In this document: positions 31,895-41,887 of the stretch, piece by piece
Numbering within the stretch: position 1 is the first letter of the stretch
Layout: every line of letters starts with the position of its first letter
Assembly (NCBI GenBank): GCA_031549725.1
Contig: JAVBPH010000040.1
Span: 1-41,932, forward strand
Direction of reading: 5' to 3'
Length of the DNA: 41,932 nucleotides
Source: UBA937 sp031549725
GTDB lineage: Bacteria > Spirochaetota > Spirochaetia > Treponematales > Breznakiellaceae
Notes under the pieces: model-generated
Database searches by the model: none
What the model was told of the DNA's origin: nothing
Seen by the model: only the letters and a program-made list of their open reading frames with translations
Made by a program: the position numbers and the translations under genes

Positions 31895-32206
31895 ATGTTC
31901 AGCATGTTGATTGGTTTTTCATTACTCATACCGGCGGGCTGCTCAACCGCCCAGGAGAATCATATCTGTCCGGTTCATAAAAGTGAGATGGAAATGAAGC
32001 GGGTTGCATTTACCTGGGACATGCCGGATAAGGCAGGTATGAAGTACGATAAAATCAGAAAGAAACGGTTTCCGAATTGTGATGACCCGTATTATGCCGG
32101 GGACCTGGCGCGTTTAAATGATTATGATGAAAGATATATCTGCGAACAATGCAACATCGCAAGAGATAACCGGGTCAAACAGAACCAGGACAAAAAAGGA
32201 TCCTAA
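31895..32206 (+). CDS. small lipoprotein with paired cysteine motifs
   Basis: This 103-residue lipoprotein has a signal ending PAGC (Cys16). The mature part has HICPVHKSEMEM and, near the end, YICEQCNIARDN, two sites that could bind a metal such as zinc or copper. The ATG at 31895 has GGAAGGA upstream; an ATG at 31865 in the same frame would spoil the signal peptide. It lies 19 bp after the regulator stop and may be co-transcribed. The family is not recognised. Confidence 0.7.
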   Translation: MFSMLIGFSLLIPAGCSTAQENHICPVHKSEMEMKRVAFTWDMPDKAGMKYDKIRKKRFPNCDDPYYAGDLARLNDYDERYICEQCNIARDNRVKQNQDKKGS

Positions 32207-32438
32207 CCAGGAATACCCGGAAAAATATTTTATTAGGAAGTCTGGTTTAATAAATTTCCTATCGAACGAGTCTCCGTTGGATACAGCTCATCGCTAAAGA
32301 TACCCCGGAGAGGCTCATTGCCGCTGTACAATGTTATACTTTTCAGAATCCAAATGAATACGTTGCTGTTTCTATTTATAAATACGAATTTTAAAAAATC
32401 ATGTTGTAGTTTCACCTTTTTGCATATAATATAATTAT
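32207..32438. other. gene-free stretch
   Basis: No gene is supported. GAGTCTCCG around 32269 and CGGAGAGGCTC around 32305 could pair. The end near 32438 is AT-rich and probably holds the promoter of the next gene. Confidence 0.35.
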
Positions 32439-34340
32439 ATGGCCCAGAATACCGAGCTTTACCACTTGTTGAAATCCTTCGCAAAAAATACGGGTTCCCC
32501 TTACATAGAAATGGAGCCTTTCATAGCATCAATAGAAAAACATGCCAAACGTTATTCCGCAGAACGGCCGGAATGGGTCAAATGGACGGATAATGTGGGC
32601 CGTAAAATCTGGGAGGAACTGCCAGGTCTTGAAAAAGAGGAAAAGTGCAAAGTCCTTACCGATGCATCGGGGATCAGGATTTTCATGCCCAACTATTATG
32701 TGGAAATCATCAAAGACGCCTATCAGAATCTTGATGAAACAGCAGATCTGCCTTTCCCGGATGAAAAATCTTTTAAATTCGATTTACCCTACAGCCAGAT
32801 TAAACCTCTCAATGTGGAATTCGATCTTCCCCCATATCTGGATAATCCCCAGGAAACATTACTGCCCGTACTTAAACTGGTTTTTCCGGAAGGACTGGGA
32901 AATACATTCATCCTGGCAAATCTGATTCCCAACAGGCTCCTGGAAGCATGTTTTCTGAAGATCCGGAATTATCTCCGGATCCGCAATAACAAGGAATTTA
33001 TCCAGCATAAACTTGCTCCGTCTTTTCAGGGCAAAGAATCTCAATTGAGGGAATCGATAAATAATATTCTGGTAAAACCCTTTGAATCCATCCGGAACAT
33101 GGAATCCGGGGGGGATTTTGTTTTTTTATTCTGGTCCTTCTTCTGCAATCTTATCAAAAAAGATATAAAACAGAAAAATGAAATGCTTCCTGAAGATGTG
33201 GCGGTGATGCAGTCAATTTATGTGGTGGAAGTATTTAATGGATTTTTTAAGAAAAATGCCACCCGGAAAAAAGAAACCGAGCTGGCATTAAAAAACCTGG
33301 ATCTCCAACTGGACAAACCTCCCTATCTGTTTACCATGGAAGATATCATCAATCTGCGGGACGGTAAAAGTGTCCCCCTCCTGGGTCAATACAGCCAGGA
33401 AGCTCTGGAAGAATACATAAAAACCAAAACCACGGAACACGCCCCGGACCAGCTGCCGGAGCTTTTAATTATCCGCGGATTAAACGATGAGCAATGGTTT
33501 GTTAAAAAGAAATCCATAATCCCCCTTTGCATGAAGCTCCTGGGAGATGCCCGTCATATAGTAAGAAAATCCGTTTCCAAACGCTGGCTTAAATTGATGA
33601 ATGATTATCTCACTGAGCCTGCCATGGAAAGTGATGCGGAATTTGAAAAACTTCTTTCCCGGCAGTTAAACAGCCTCGTCCCGGTCCTGGCGGCCCTGCT
33701 GGAGGATAATAAATTATACCTCACCTATGTGGAAACAGAGCAGATACCCGAGGCCCAGCAGATTTTCAGGAACAGTGTTCTTATTCCCATGAGCGAACTG
33801 CTCCTGCTCCAGCGGAAAGCTCTTTTGACCGATACAAAAATTCTTCTTCCCTTCTGGCATTCCATTCCCATCATTACGATGATAATTGCATTCTTTAAAA
33901 ATCTCGGGAAAAAACGGGCCCGGCGTAAACAGGAAGAACAGGAGAAGATCCCCACCGGTGAAGTCCAGGAAGAATCCTCCGATAAAAAGGACGCCCAAAA
34001 AAACAGGCTGAAGCAGTCCGCCGAAGAATTTATCATGGTTAATGTCCCTGATGATAAAACCCTTGATTCCTTCCTGGGAGAACTCCAGAAAAAATGGAAC
34101 CGTCTTCTGCATGAACAGGCAAGAAATGATCTTGTAGAAGATGTGAACGCCCTTATCCGGGACCGGGTCCGCCGGATGCTCCGGATTCAGCAAAACGGTA
34201 TACTGACTGAAGAAACCATAAACCGCATGACCAGCAACATCATCGCCGATACCCCGGCGCTGCAGCAGTTCAAAGGCGATGCCCTTACTTTGTATATTCA
34301 GCTTTATATTGCAAAACTCGTTACAAACATCAGGATGTAG
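32439..34340 (+). CDS. large protein of unknown function
   Basis: This 633-residue, mostly helical protein has no signal peptide. A hydrophobic segment (WHSIPIITMIIAFFKNLG) near residue 475 is followed by a strongly basic and then acidic linker (KKRARRKQEEQEKIPTGEVQ). The C-terminal part is helical again. The single hydrophobic segment could anchor it to the membrane. I do not recognise a family. Codon use matches core genes. No ribosome site is obvious before the ATG. Confidence 0.7.
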   Translation: MAQNTELYHLLKSFAKNTGSPYIEMEPFIASIEKHAKRYSAERPEWVKWTDNVGRKIWEELPGLEKEEKCKVLTDASGIRIFMPNYYVEIIKDAYQNLDETADLPFPDEKSFKFDLPYSQIKPLNVEFDLPPYLDNPQETLLPVLKLVFPEGLGNTFILANLIPNRLLEACFLKIRNYLRIRNNKEFIQHKLAPSFQGKESQLRESINNILVKPFESIRNMESGGDFVFLFWSFFCNLIKKDIKQKNEMLPEDVAVMQSIYVVEVFNGFFKKNATRKKETELALKNLDLQLDKPPYLFTMEDIINLRDGKSVPLLGQYSQEALEEYIKTKTTEHAPDQLPELLIIRGLNDEQWFVKKKSIIPLCMKLLGDARHIVRKSVSKRWLKLMNDYLTEPAMESDAEFEKLLSRQLNSLVPVLAALLEDNKLYLTYVETEQIPEAQQIFRNSVLIPMSELLLLQRKALLTDTKILLPFWHSIPIITMIIAFFKNLGKKRARRKQEEQEKIPTGEVQEESSDKKDAQKNRLKQSAEEFIMVNVPDDKTLDSFLGELQKKWNRLLHEQARNDLVEDVNALIRDRVRRMLRIQQNGILTEETINRMTSNIIADTPALQQFKGDALTLYIQLYIAKLVTNIRM

Positions 34341-34370
34341 AACATCATATTTTTATAGCAGCATAGAACA

Positions 34371-35048
34371 ATGAGAATAGGAACATCGAACAATATTAAA
34401 GAACTCGTCCCAATCTTTATGGATGGATTTACTGATGAGAATGTTCCGGAACTGGTTTACAAAATCCATGAAGAAAAAATTGAACTATATAGAAACCGAA
34501 TAGGCATTGCAGGAAACTATTTTTTCGGGCACCTCCATGACAGTGATATATTGTCCATGAAAAAAACAAAAGGAAAGGATTTGCAGCTGCGGGTAAATGA
34601 TTATGCCACCCAGGCATTCGCATGTGCCCTGGTTGATAAGAAAAACATAGCCCTTGAAAAAACAGCCCTGAAATTTCCATTGGAAATCACCTCTTCGGGA
34701 ACTGAACATTTATCATTGAATACAGTTGGAATTGACGGATGGATTCATCCATGCAGGTTCAGGCAGATGGATGAATATTTATATGAAGAAATTATTTCCT
34801 GGGAAGAAGGTCATATAGAAATTGCCTTTAACCTTTGGGTTAACCGTTCCCCTAGGGACAATCGTTTTCTGCTTTTATTATCCTGCCGTCATTTGAACAT
34901 CCTGGAATACCAGGAAACTTCCTGGAAAAAATATTTTGGAAATACCTATAACAACTATTATGAATACTTTAAGAAGGAGCGCAGCAAGGGAAGGTTTTTA
35001 TCCGACTATGAATTATGTAAAAAACTTATTGATGAGATTGAAAAATAA
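34371..35048 (+). CDS. protein of unknown function
   Basis: This 225-residue soluble protein has many aromatic residues (RNRIGIAGNYFFGHLHDSDI; EIAFNLWVNRSPRDNRFLLL). It has no signal peptide, no membrane segment and no motif I can assign. It starts 30 bp after the 633-residue protein and may share its transcript. Codon use is a little more AT-rich than core genes. Confidence 0.6.
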   Translation: MRIGTSNNIKELVPIFMDGFTDENVPELVYKIHEEKIELYRNRIGIAGNYFFGHLHDSDILSMKKTKGKDLQLRVNDYATQAFACALVDKKNIALEKTALKFPLEITSSGTEHLSLNTVGIDGWIHPCRFRQMDEYLYEEIISWEEGHIEIAFNLWVNRSPRDNRFLLLLSCRHLNILEYQETSWKKYFGNTYNNYYEYFKKERSKGRFLSDYELCKKLIDEIEK

Positions 35049-35132
35049 TTATGGCGTCCTGGTAATCATCTTTCGATAAGGTATATAATATAAGGATAAT
35101 GGAAAAGTTTTTTCTTAATAAGAGGTATTAAA

Positions 35133-35654
35133 ATGACAGATCCGCAGGTAATTAGGCTTTTTGCAAAATACAATCAGGAAACGAATATAAAAATGAACGG
35201 GATTATCAAGCTGCTGACGGATGAGGAATGGGACAGGGGATTAGGCGGCTATTTTAAATCAGTTAGGGCAATTTGTTCACACCTGTATATCAGCGATTAT
35301 AACTGGGCAAAACGGTTTAAAAATATCAGGGATTATTCTGCCCTTAATGATAATTATCTGTCCAACACATACGGTTTCGATAACCTTCTGTTTTCATCAA
35401 AGGAAGAATATATTATCCACCGGGCAAAGCTGGATACTATCATCACTGCTTTTATAAATGAAGTAACCCCGGAAGACCTGGAAAAAAATCTGAAATTTAT
35501 AAACTACCATGGAAAAGAAATTAATAAAAATGCCGGTGGACTACTGCTTCATATGTTCAACCACGAAACCCACCACCGGGGAATGATATCAGTTTATCTT
35601 GAAATACTGGGAAAGGATAATGATGTCTACAGCCTCATGAATTACGTTCAGTGA
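35133..35654 (+). CDS. DinB-family protein
   Basis: The 173-residue four-helix bundle belongs to the DinB/YfiT group. The metal-binding histidines are seen in ICSHLYISDYNW and in LHMFNHETHHRGMIS. Members are often thiol-dependent transferases or stress-induced proteins of unclear role. AGAGG precedes the ATG. Its end overlaps the end of the convergent diguanylate cyclase gene by seven bases. Confidence 0.88.
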   Translation: MTDPQVIRLFAKYNQETNIKMNGIIKLLTDEEWDRGLGGYFKSVRAICSHLYISDYNWAKRFKNIRDYSALNDNYLSNTYGFDNLLFSSKEEYIIHRAKLDTIITAFINEVTPEDLEKNLKFINYHGKEINKNAGGLLLHMFNHETHHRGMISVYLEILGKDNDVYSLMNYVQ

Positions 35655-37180
35655 GCTGATTCATTTTCATTATAGTATGCTACTTGATTTCTTCCCGCGG
35701 ATTTTGCTATATATAAGTACCGGTCTGCAATATCAATCAACTGGGCAATGGTCGTTGTATCCGTTGGGACAAGCGTGAGCCCTCCGATACTTACGGTTAT
35801 ATTCAGGACCCCCGCTGTTGTATTAAAAGAATAATCGTTTACCGTCTTGCATATCCGTTCTGCCATACGCTTCCCGGTGGCTTCATCCACGGATTCAATA
35901 AAAATCAGAAATTCTTCCCCGCCGTACCGGCAATAAATATCGCTGGGACGGATGTTGTTTCTGCAAAGGTCCGATAATGTGGTGAGAACCTCATCCCCTA
36001 CGGGGTGCCCATATGTATCGTTGACATTTTTGAAGTGGTCAATATCTATCATAAACACAGTAATTGGCATCTGTCCCCGCACATCCCGGGCAAGCATCTT
36101 GGGCATATGATCTTCCAAGAAACGGCGGTTATATGCGCCGGTTAAAACGTCCATGTTGGCCTGGGAGGTCAACTTGCTTACCTGTTCCAGCCATTCGGTA
36201 ACTTCCTGCATGATATATCCATTTCCGCAAAAACGGCTGAGACCATTGCTAATGGGAAATGATTCGACCTTATAATACCGCAGGTCCTTATCATCATGCA
36301 TTTCAAATATTTGGCCATCAATTTCATCTGCAGTATCCTGGGCCATGAAAGAACTCAATTGTGTATAGGTAGGCATGGACATGCCGAATTTTTTTCTGAA
36401 GAAATCTTTTGCGCTTTTATTTGCATCTACACAAACGCCGTACAAATCAAATATCACATACATCTCCTGTGTACTGTCAAGCGCTATGGGGCGGGCGGTA
36501 AAAAGGTAACCAAAAAAAGCGTAGCACAGAATATATGGAGGAATCCAATTCAATATGATATTAAGCCGGAGCTTATCAAGGACAACAACGAATTGCAGCA
36601 ATACTCCGGCTAAAAACGGTATAACGAGTGCCACCAGTATGACCCAATGCAGGTTTCTGCTTTTTTTAGGCAGTTTCAATTCAAACCTTATGGCTAATAT
36701 TATTGCGGCCATGGTCATAATATTATGATATACGATCCATATATTGGTAACCCTGCCATATTCAATGGTGTAGCCGATCCCATCCGGATTCTGAAAGTCC
36801 ATCGCAAGATGCCGGGTTGCCGGGAAAAAAGCCATAAACAGCAAAATAACAGGGAATATATAAACCAGGGACATCAGGATTCGATTACGCCGGATATCCT
36901 GTACGGATATGCGGAAAATAAAATGTATCATCAAAGTATAAAACAGAATCTGCGCCGCAAAGTATGTGATGCCGGCAATAGTAAATAAGTAACCTGCCGG
37001 CAGATAAAAACATAATAAATCTGAACCGCACCAGACAGCAGCTGCGGCAACAGCGGTCAATATCACAGCCAAACCACGAAGATTCCGTCCGCGCAGCTTA
37101 AGATACTGAAAAAATGTGCACAGCAATATGAAGATACCTATGGCAGACAGCATCAGTGTGATAATTTGTGCTGTATCCAT
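35648..37180 (-). CDS. membrane diguanylate cyclase
   Basis: The protein is predicted to make cyclic di-GMP. It has 510 residues: seven or so N-terminal membrane helices (about 5-230) of the 7TM sensor type, a PAS-like segment (about 235-335), then a GGDEF domain. The active site is GGEEF (420-424) with the I-site RPSD (411-414), so feedback inhibition is likely. It is a single gene on the minus strand. Confidence 0.9.
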   Translation of the reverse strand: MDTAQIITLMLSAIGIFILLCTFFQYLKLRGRNLRGLAVILTAVAAAAVWCGSDLLCFYLPAGYLFTIAGITYFAAQILFYTLMIHFIFRISVQDIRRNRILMSLVYIFPVILLFMAFFPATRHLAMDFQNPDGIGYTIEYGRVTNIWIVYHNIMTMAAIILAIRFELKLPKKSRNLHWVILVALVIPFLAGVLLQFVVVLDKLRLNIILNWIPPYILCYAFFGYLFTARPIALDSTQEMYVIFDLYGVCVDANKSAKDFFRKKFGMSMPTYTQLSSFMAQDTADEIDGQIFEMHDDKDLRYYKVESFPISNGLSRFCGNGYIMQEVTEWLEQVSKLTSQANMDVLTGAYNRRFLEDHMPKMLARDVRGQMPITVFMIDIDHFKNVNDTYGHPVGDEVLTTLSDLCRNNIRPSDIYCRYGGEEFLIFIESVDEATGKRMAERICKTVNDYSFNTTAGVLNITVSIGGLTLVPTDTTTIAQLIDIADRYLYIAKSAGRNQVAYYNENESAH

Positions 37181-37273
37181 GATTATTTACCCCTTTTGAA
37201 ACTTGTAGTTAATTATTAAAAAACTGCCGCAAATATTTATACGCCCGCAATGTTCTTTACAAAAGAATTATTG

Positions 37274-37945
37274 TTATGGCAGGGCATGTTCCTTTTGGTC
37301 CTGTATTAAAATCAGCTCAGCTTGGTAATCAATTACTTTAATAATATATCCTTCACAAAACGATTCGTTTGCCCTGATTTCTTCAATCAACACCTTAGCT
37401 TCCCAAAAGCGTCCGGATCTTCGGAGCAAATCCAGTTTAACCAGCTGGTATGTTTCATATTCTTCGCTTTTAATAGAAATCCGGTCGATCCGGTCAATGG
37501 TAATATCCATCAGTTCCCATTCCCTGGATTTATCCTTGTTTTCCCAAACCGAAGAAAGATAGAAAAACACAATGATTTCGATATGTTTGTTCAGTATTTC
37601 CAGTTCCCGGGCCAGATAATAATAATTTGGCATTCCAGGTTCCTTTACAAAGATATTATTCTTGGTTAAATATTCCTTTAGTTTTACAGTTTCCTCAGCG
37701 GAAAATAAACCTTCCTGGAAAACCAATCCGCATTTTGGGCATTTCGGTACCGGGGCAGGAACAACCGCAGCACCCACGGGTTTTAAATCAAGGTTCTGTC
37801 CGAAAATTGAATAAGAATTCTGTACCCGGGATTCAAAATGCTCGGTACACAGGGGACAGGTAAACCTGTGCATGCCCAAGGTTGATGCCTGCAGAGAGAG
37901 GGAAGCTAAAAAAAGAATAAAAAATACCATGAAGAAGCGTTTCAT
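37274..37945 (-). CDS. exported protein with zinc-ribbon-like cysteines
   Basis: The 223-residue protein has a signal peptide (MKRFFMVFFILFLASLSLQA), cut probably after LQA. The mature part has two CxxC pairs (FTCPLCTEHFESRV and KCPKCGLVFQEGLF) that could form one zinc ribbon, then helices. It resembles DUF2225-type proteins in pattern, though this is tentative. It is a single gene. Export and a metal site are likely; the job is unknown. Confidence 0.7.
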   Translation of the reverse strand: MKRFFMVFFILFLASLSLQASTLGMHRFTCPLCTEHFESRVQNSYSIFGQNLDLKPVGAAVVPAPVPKCPKCGLVFQEGLFSAEETVKLKEYLTKNNIFVKEPGMPNYYYLARELEILNKHIEIIVFFYLSSVWENKDKSREWELMDITIDRIDRISIKSEEYETYQLVKLDLLRRSGRFWEAKVLIEEIRANESFCEGYIIKVIDYQAELILIQDQKEHALP

Positions 37946-38152
37946 ATTTTTCCTGTCCCGGATTTTTTATTTAATAATGTTCTCTATAATATAGCCGAAC
38001 CCGCCTGAAAACAGCCAAAAGACAACACCCTTGGCCCTTCCCTTTAAAGACGGTAATTCATTGTGCAGTATAAACCGCCGGCTGTCAATTTGAAATTTCC
38101 AGCCTTGGAAAGGATATATTTTAATGGGAATATTTTTCAGAATCCGTCTTTT

Positions 38153-40042
38153 TTATGTCAGTTCAAACATCCCGGTATATAATTGATAATAACGTCCTTT
38201 CAGTTTCATCAGTTCATTATGGTTACCCTGTTCAATAATTTCCCCCAGTTCCAGCACCACAATGGAATCGGCATTGCGGACCGTGGAAAGCCGGTGGGCA
38301 ATGACGAATACGGTTCTCCCCTGCATCAGGCTGTCCATACCTTTTTCAATTAACGATTCGGTCCTGGTATCAATGGAACTGGTGGCCTCATCCAGGACAA
38401 GCACCGGAGGATTCGCCACGGCTGCCCGGGCAATGGCCAGCAGCTGTCTCTGGCCCTGGCTCAGGTTGCTTCCGTCCGAGGTAAGCATGGTATTGTACTC
38501 ATCGGGAAGATGCCGGATAAAGGTATCCGCATTGGCCAATTTTGCGGCTTCCACAACTTCATCATTGGTGGCATCAAGCTTGCCGTAACGTATGTTGTCA
38601 GCTACTGATCCTGTAAACAGATGGGTATCCTGGAGTACCATGGACAGGGAATGCCGGAGATCTGCCTTTTTTATCTTATTAATATTGATTCCATCGTAAC
38701 GGATTTTTCCATCCGGGACATCATAAAAACGGTTGAGCAGATTGGTAATGGTGGTTTTCCCTGCTCCGGTGGAACCAACCAGGGCTATCTTCTGTCCGGG
38801 TTTCGCAAAAAGGTTAATATGATGCAGCACTGTTTTATTTGGTTCATAACCAAAATTGACATCCGCAAATTCCACCGCCCCGGTAAGCCGGGTATACGTG
38901 AGGGAATCATCATGATGGGGATGTTTCCACGCCCAAATCCCCGACCGTTCCCTGCATTCGCTAATGTTCCCCGATGTATCTTTTATGGCATTAACCAGGG
39001 TCACATAACCATCGTCAGATTCGGGGTTTTCATCCATCACTGCGAATATCCGTTCAGCCCCGGCGAGGGCAAGGAGAATGGAATTGAACTGGTTGGATAT
39101 CTGGGTAATGGGCTGGCTGAAAGATCTGGTGTACTGCAGGAAAGAAGCCAGGGTACCGATATCCAAACCAAAGAACACGGCGAATACCCCGCCAACCATA
39201 GCAGTAGCCGCATAATTCAAATAGGATAGGTTGTTCATAATAGGCATGAGCATATTGGCAAAGGTATTGGCTCCCTTGGCGTCCTGGAACAGGTTATCAT
39301 TTAAAACTCCAAAATCAGCCTTGGCCTTATCTTCATGACAGAATACCTTTACCACCTTCTGGCCTTCAATCATCTCTTCAATGTACCCGTTCAGCTTTCC
39401 CACGGAACGCTGCTGCTTGATAAAGAAATTCCCGCTGCGTTTACCCAGAGCCCGGGTTACCAGAACCATAACAGCCAGCATGATCACCACCACCAGGGTC
39501 AGCAGAGGGCTAAGGAAAAGCATAACAAAGAAAACCCCGGTGACGGTGATAAACGAGGAAATGACCTGGACAAAGCTTTGGCTGAACATATCCCGGATTG
39601 TATCGGTGTCATTGGTAAAATGACTCATCAGTTCACCGTGGGTATGGGTATCAAAATAGCGGAGGGGCAGTGTCTGAAGACGGGAGAACAAATCCGTCCG
39701 GATTTTAAATAATGTTCTGGTGGAAACAATCAGCATGAGACGGTTGTAAATAAATGTGGATATTGCGCCTAAAAGATAAATGACCCCCATGATAACCAGG
39801 GTCCGGATAAATCCCGAGAGATCAGGATTATTTTTGCCGATTAAAGGGATAATGTGATCATTGATCAATGGTTTCAAAAAATAGGTCCCCGCCACCTGGG
39901 CGGATGCGCTGATAATTACAAAGAAAATAACCAGGATAAGGTACCATTTGGATGCCTTCAGATAGGTAAAAATCCTCTTGATGGTTTTACCTGCGTCCTT
40001 GGGTTTTTCAACTTTTTGTTTTGCACTGTTAGGCCCCGGCAT
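38153..40042 (-). CDS. ABC exporter half-transporter, catalytically complete subunit
   Basis: This 629-residue half-transporter has six membrane helices and a C-terminal ATPase domain. Walker A is GSTGAGKTT, the signature reads LSQGQRQLLA, and Walker B is VLVLDEATSSID with the catalytic Glu. The ATG lies 14 bases inside the end of the partner gene, so the two are coupled. The altered signature (LSQGQ) together with the altered Walker B of the partner is the pattern of heterodimeric exporters such as TM287/288. The linker before the ATPase has extra residues. The substrate is unknown; drugs, lipids or peptides are possible. Confidence 0.92.
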   Translation of the reverse strand: MPGPNSAKQKVEKPKDAGKTIKRIFTYLKASKWYLILVIFFVIISASAQVAGTYFLKPLINDHIIPLIGKNNPDLSGFIRTLVIMGVIYLLGAISTFIYNRLMLIVSTRTLFKIRTDLFSRLQTLPLRYFDTHTHGELMSHFTNDTDTIRDMFSQSFVQVISSFITVTGVFFVMLFLSPLLTLVVVIMLAVMVLVTRALGKRSGNFFIKQQRSVGKLNGYIEEMIEGQKVVKVFCHEDKAKADFGVLNDNLFQDAKGANTFANMLMPIMNNLSYLNYAATAMVGGVFAVFFGLDIGTLASFLQYTRSFSQPITQISNQFNSILLALAGAERIFAVMDENPESDDGYVTLVNAIKDTSGNISECRERSGIWAWKHPHHDDSLTYTRLTGAVEFADVNFGYEPNKTVLHHINLFAKPGQKIALVGSTGAGKTTITNLLNRFYDVPDGKIRYDGININKIKKADLRHSLSMVLQDTHLFTGSVADNIRYGKLDATNDEVVEAAKLANADTFIRHLPDEYNTMLTSDGSNLSQGQRQLLAIARAAVANPPVLVLDEATSSIDTRTESLIEKGMDSLMQGRTVFVIAHRLSTVRNADSIVVLELGEIIEQGNHNELMKLKGRYYQLYTGMFELT

Positions 40043-41768
40043 AATCGTTTACCCCTTTCTGTTGTGACTCATAGACTTCTTTATAAATTGTATTGGCAGC
40101 CAAAAGTTCCTGGTGGGTTCCCAGGCCGTTTATCCTTCCATCATCCATTACAATGATCCGGTCCGCATCCTGTACCGAGATGATCCTCTGGGAAATAATA
40201 ATGGTGGTGGTTCCCGCAAGCCCTTCCTTCAGGGATTTTCGGATGCTGCTGTCCGTGGCGGTATCCACCGCGCTGGTGCTGTCATCCAGAATGATAATCT
40301 TCGGTTTTTTCAGCAAAGCCCGGGCAATGCAGAGCCTCTGTTTCTGTCCTCCCGAAAGATTAACCCCGCCCTGGCCGAGTTCCGTATCATAACCATTGGG
40401 GAACCCCAGGATAAAATCGTGGGCTGCCGCGGCTTTGCATGCCCGGATTATGGTTTCATCATCCGCATCAGGGTCGCCCCAGCGGAGGTTCTCCCGGATG
40501 GTTCCGGAAAATAGGACATTCTTTTGAAGAACCATGGCAACACTGTTCCGGAGGGATTCCAGGGCGTAATCCCGGACATCCCGGCCCCCGACCATTACAC
40601 TGCCGCTCCCTGCTTCGTAAAGCCGGGGAATGAGCTGTACCAGGGTCGATTTTGCGGAGCCTGTCCCTCCTATAATACCTATGGTTTCCCCGGGGGAAAT
40701 AAAAACCGATATATCCCGGAGCACCGGATTATCCATTTTGCTGTTATAATCAAAATTGACATGATCAAATTTGATTGATCCGTCGGGGATAACTGTTACG
40801 GCATCTTTCTTTTCCCGGATATTTATTTCTTCATCCAGGACTTCCACAATCCGTTTGAGGGATGCGCCAGAGAGAACCAGGTTTATGAATACCATGGACA
40901 TCATCATCAGGGACATGAGGATCTGGCTGATATAACTGATAAAACTCATAAATTCCCCGGTCTGCATGGTCCCCGCGATAATCATGCTGCCCCCGAACCA
41001 GGACACCGAAATAATACAGCCATACATGACAAACTGCATAATGGGCATGTTGATCTGTAAAATCTTTTCCGCTTTGAACTGGGCCTGCCGGACCTGGTCG
41101 GCAATATCCTGGAATTTTTCGCTTTCGTGATCCTCCCTGACAAAGGCCTTTACCACCCGGATACCTATAAGATCTTCCTGGATAACCGAATTAAGATTGT
41201 CATATTTTTTCAGCATCAGCCTGAACCGGGGGTACGTCCTGGTAGCTATAAAAAAGAGGGCGAACCCCAGGATAGGTATGGCCACCAGGAATATCATGGC
41301 AAGCCGGCTGTTAATCAATATTGCAAAAAACACCGCACAACAGAACATAATAGGCGCCCGGATCATCATCCTGATACACATCATGAAGGCATTCTGGGTA
41401 TTCGTTACATCCGTAGTAAGCCGGGTAATCAGGGACGGGGTGCTGAATTTATCAACATTGGAAAATGAAAAATCCTGGATCTTATCGAAAAGCCGTTTCC
41501 GTACACCCTTGGCCAGCCCCGTGCTGGCCACCGCCGAACACCTGGCGGATAAGGCCCCGCAGCTGAGGGACCCGATTGCCATAATAATCATAACCATGCC
41601 CATTTTCACAATATAGGCTATATCCTTTTGAGCCACCCCTACATCCACAATCCGGGCCATGGTGTATGGGATAAGGACTTCCAGAATAACTTCACCAACC
41701 GCCATAATTGGACCAATGATGGCGTACTTTTTATACTGTCCCAGGCATGCAAGCAGTTTTTTTATCAT
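40029..41768 (-). CDS. ABC exporter half-transporter, degenerate-site subunit
   Basis: The partner of the exporter gene at 38153 has 579 residues, with six membrane helices and one ATPase domain. Walker A is GGTGSAKST and the signature is canonical (LSGGQKQRL). Walker B reads IIILDDSTSAVD, with Asp where the catalytic Glu should be. The dimer therefore has one active and one degenerate ATP site. A palindrome (41797-41810) lies 30 bases upstream in the leader and could be an operator. GGGAGAA precedes the ATG. Confidence 0.92.
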   Translation of the reverse strand: MIKKLLACLGQYKKYAIIGPIMAVGEVILEVLIPYTMARIVDVGVAQKDIAYIVKMGMVMIIMAIGSLSCGALSARCSAVASTGLAKGVRKRLFDKIQDFSFSNVDKFSTPSLITRLTTDVTNTQNAFMMCIRMMIRAPIMFCCAVFFAILINSRLAMIFLVAIPILGFALFFIATRTYPRFRLMLKKYDNLNSVIQEDLIGIRVVKAFVREDHESEKFQDIADQVRQAQFKAEKILQINMPIMQFVMYGCIISVSWFGGSMIIAGTMQTGEFMSFISYISQILMSLMMMSMVFINLVLSGASLKRIVEVLDEEINIREKKDAVTVIPDGSIKFDHVNFDYNSKMDNPVLRDISVFISPGETIGIIGGTGSAKSTLVQLIPRLYEAGSGSVMVGGRDVRDYALESLRNSVAMVLQKNVLFSGTIRENLRWGDPDADDETIIRACKAAAAHDFILGFPNGYDTELGQGGVNLSGGQKQRLCIARALLKKPKIIILDDSTSAVDTATDSSIRKSLKEGLAGTTTIIISQRIISVQDADRIIVMDDGRINGLGTHQELLAANTIYKEVYESQQKGVNDYAGA

Positions 41769-41796
41769 TAAGGTGATTCTCCCTTGATTTTCAGCC

Positions 41797-41810
41797 GAGG
41801 TTTGAACCTC
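41797..41810. promoter_or_regulatory. palindrome in the ABC exporter leader
   Basis: GAGGTT-TG-AACCTC is a 14-bp perfect palindrome about 30 bp upstream of the exporter start. It is a candidate operator or short leader hairpin; no regulator gene is adjacent within the window. Confidence 0.35.
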
Positions 41811-41857
41811 TGGATTGATATTTTTTTCAAATACTGAAATTATAAATTTCTACAGGG

Positions 41858-41887
41858 AACTTCTAAAAACTTCAGTTTTTAGAAGTT
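41858..41887. terminator. 14-bp stem at the window's right end
   Basis: AACTTCTAAAAACT pairs perfectly with 41874-41887 over a 2-nt gap. It resembles in style the repeat at 11509. It may end a transcript from beyond the window or belong to the dispersed inverted repeats. Confidence 0.45.

Noticed and set aside
32233..32484. 83-codon minus-strand frame
   Set aside because: Composition is not protein-like, there is no ribosome site, and it runs into the start of the well-supported 633-residue gene.
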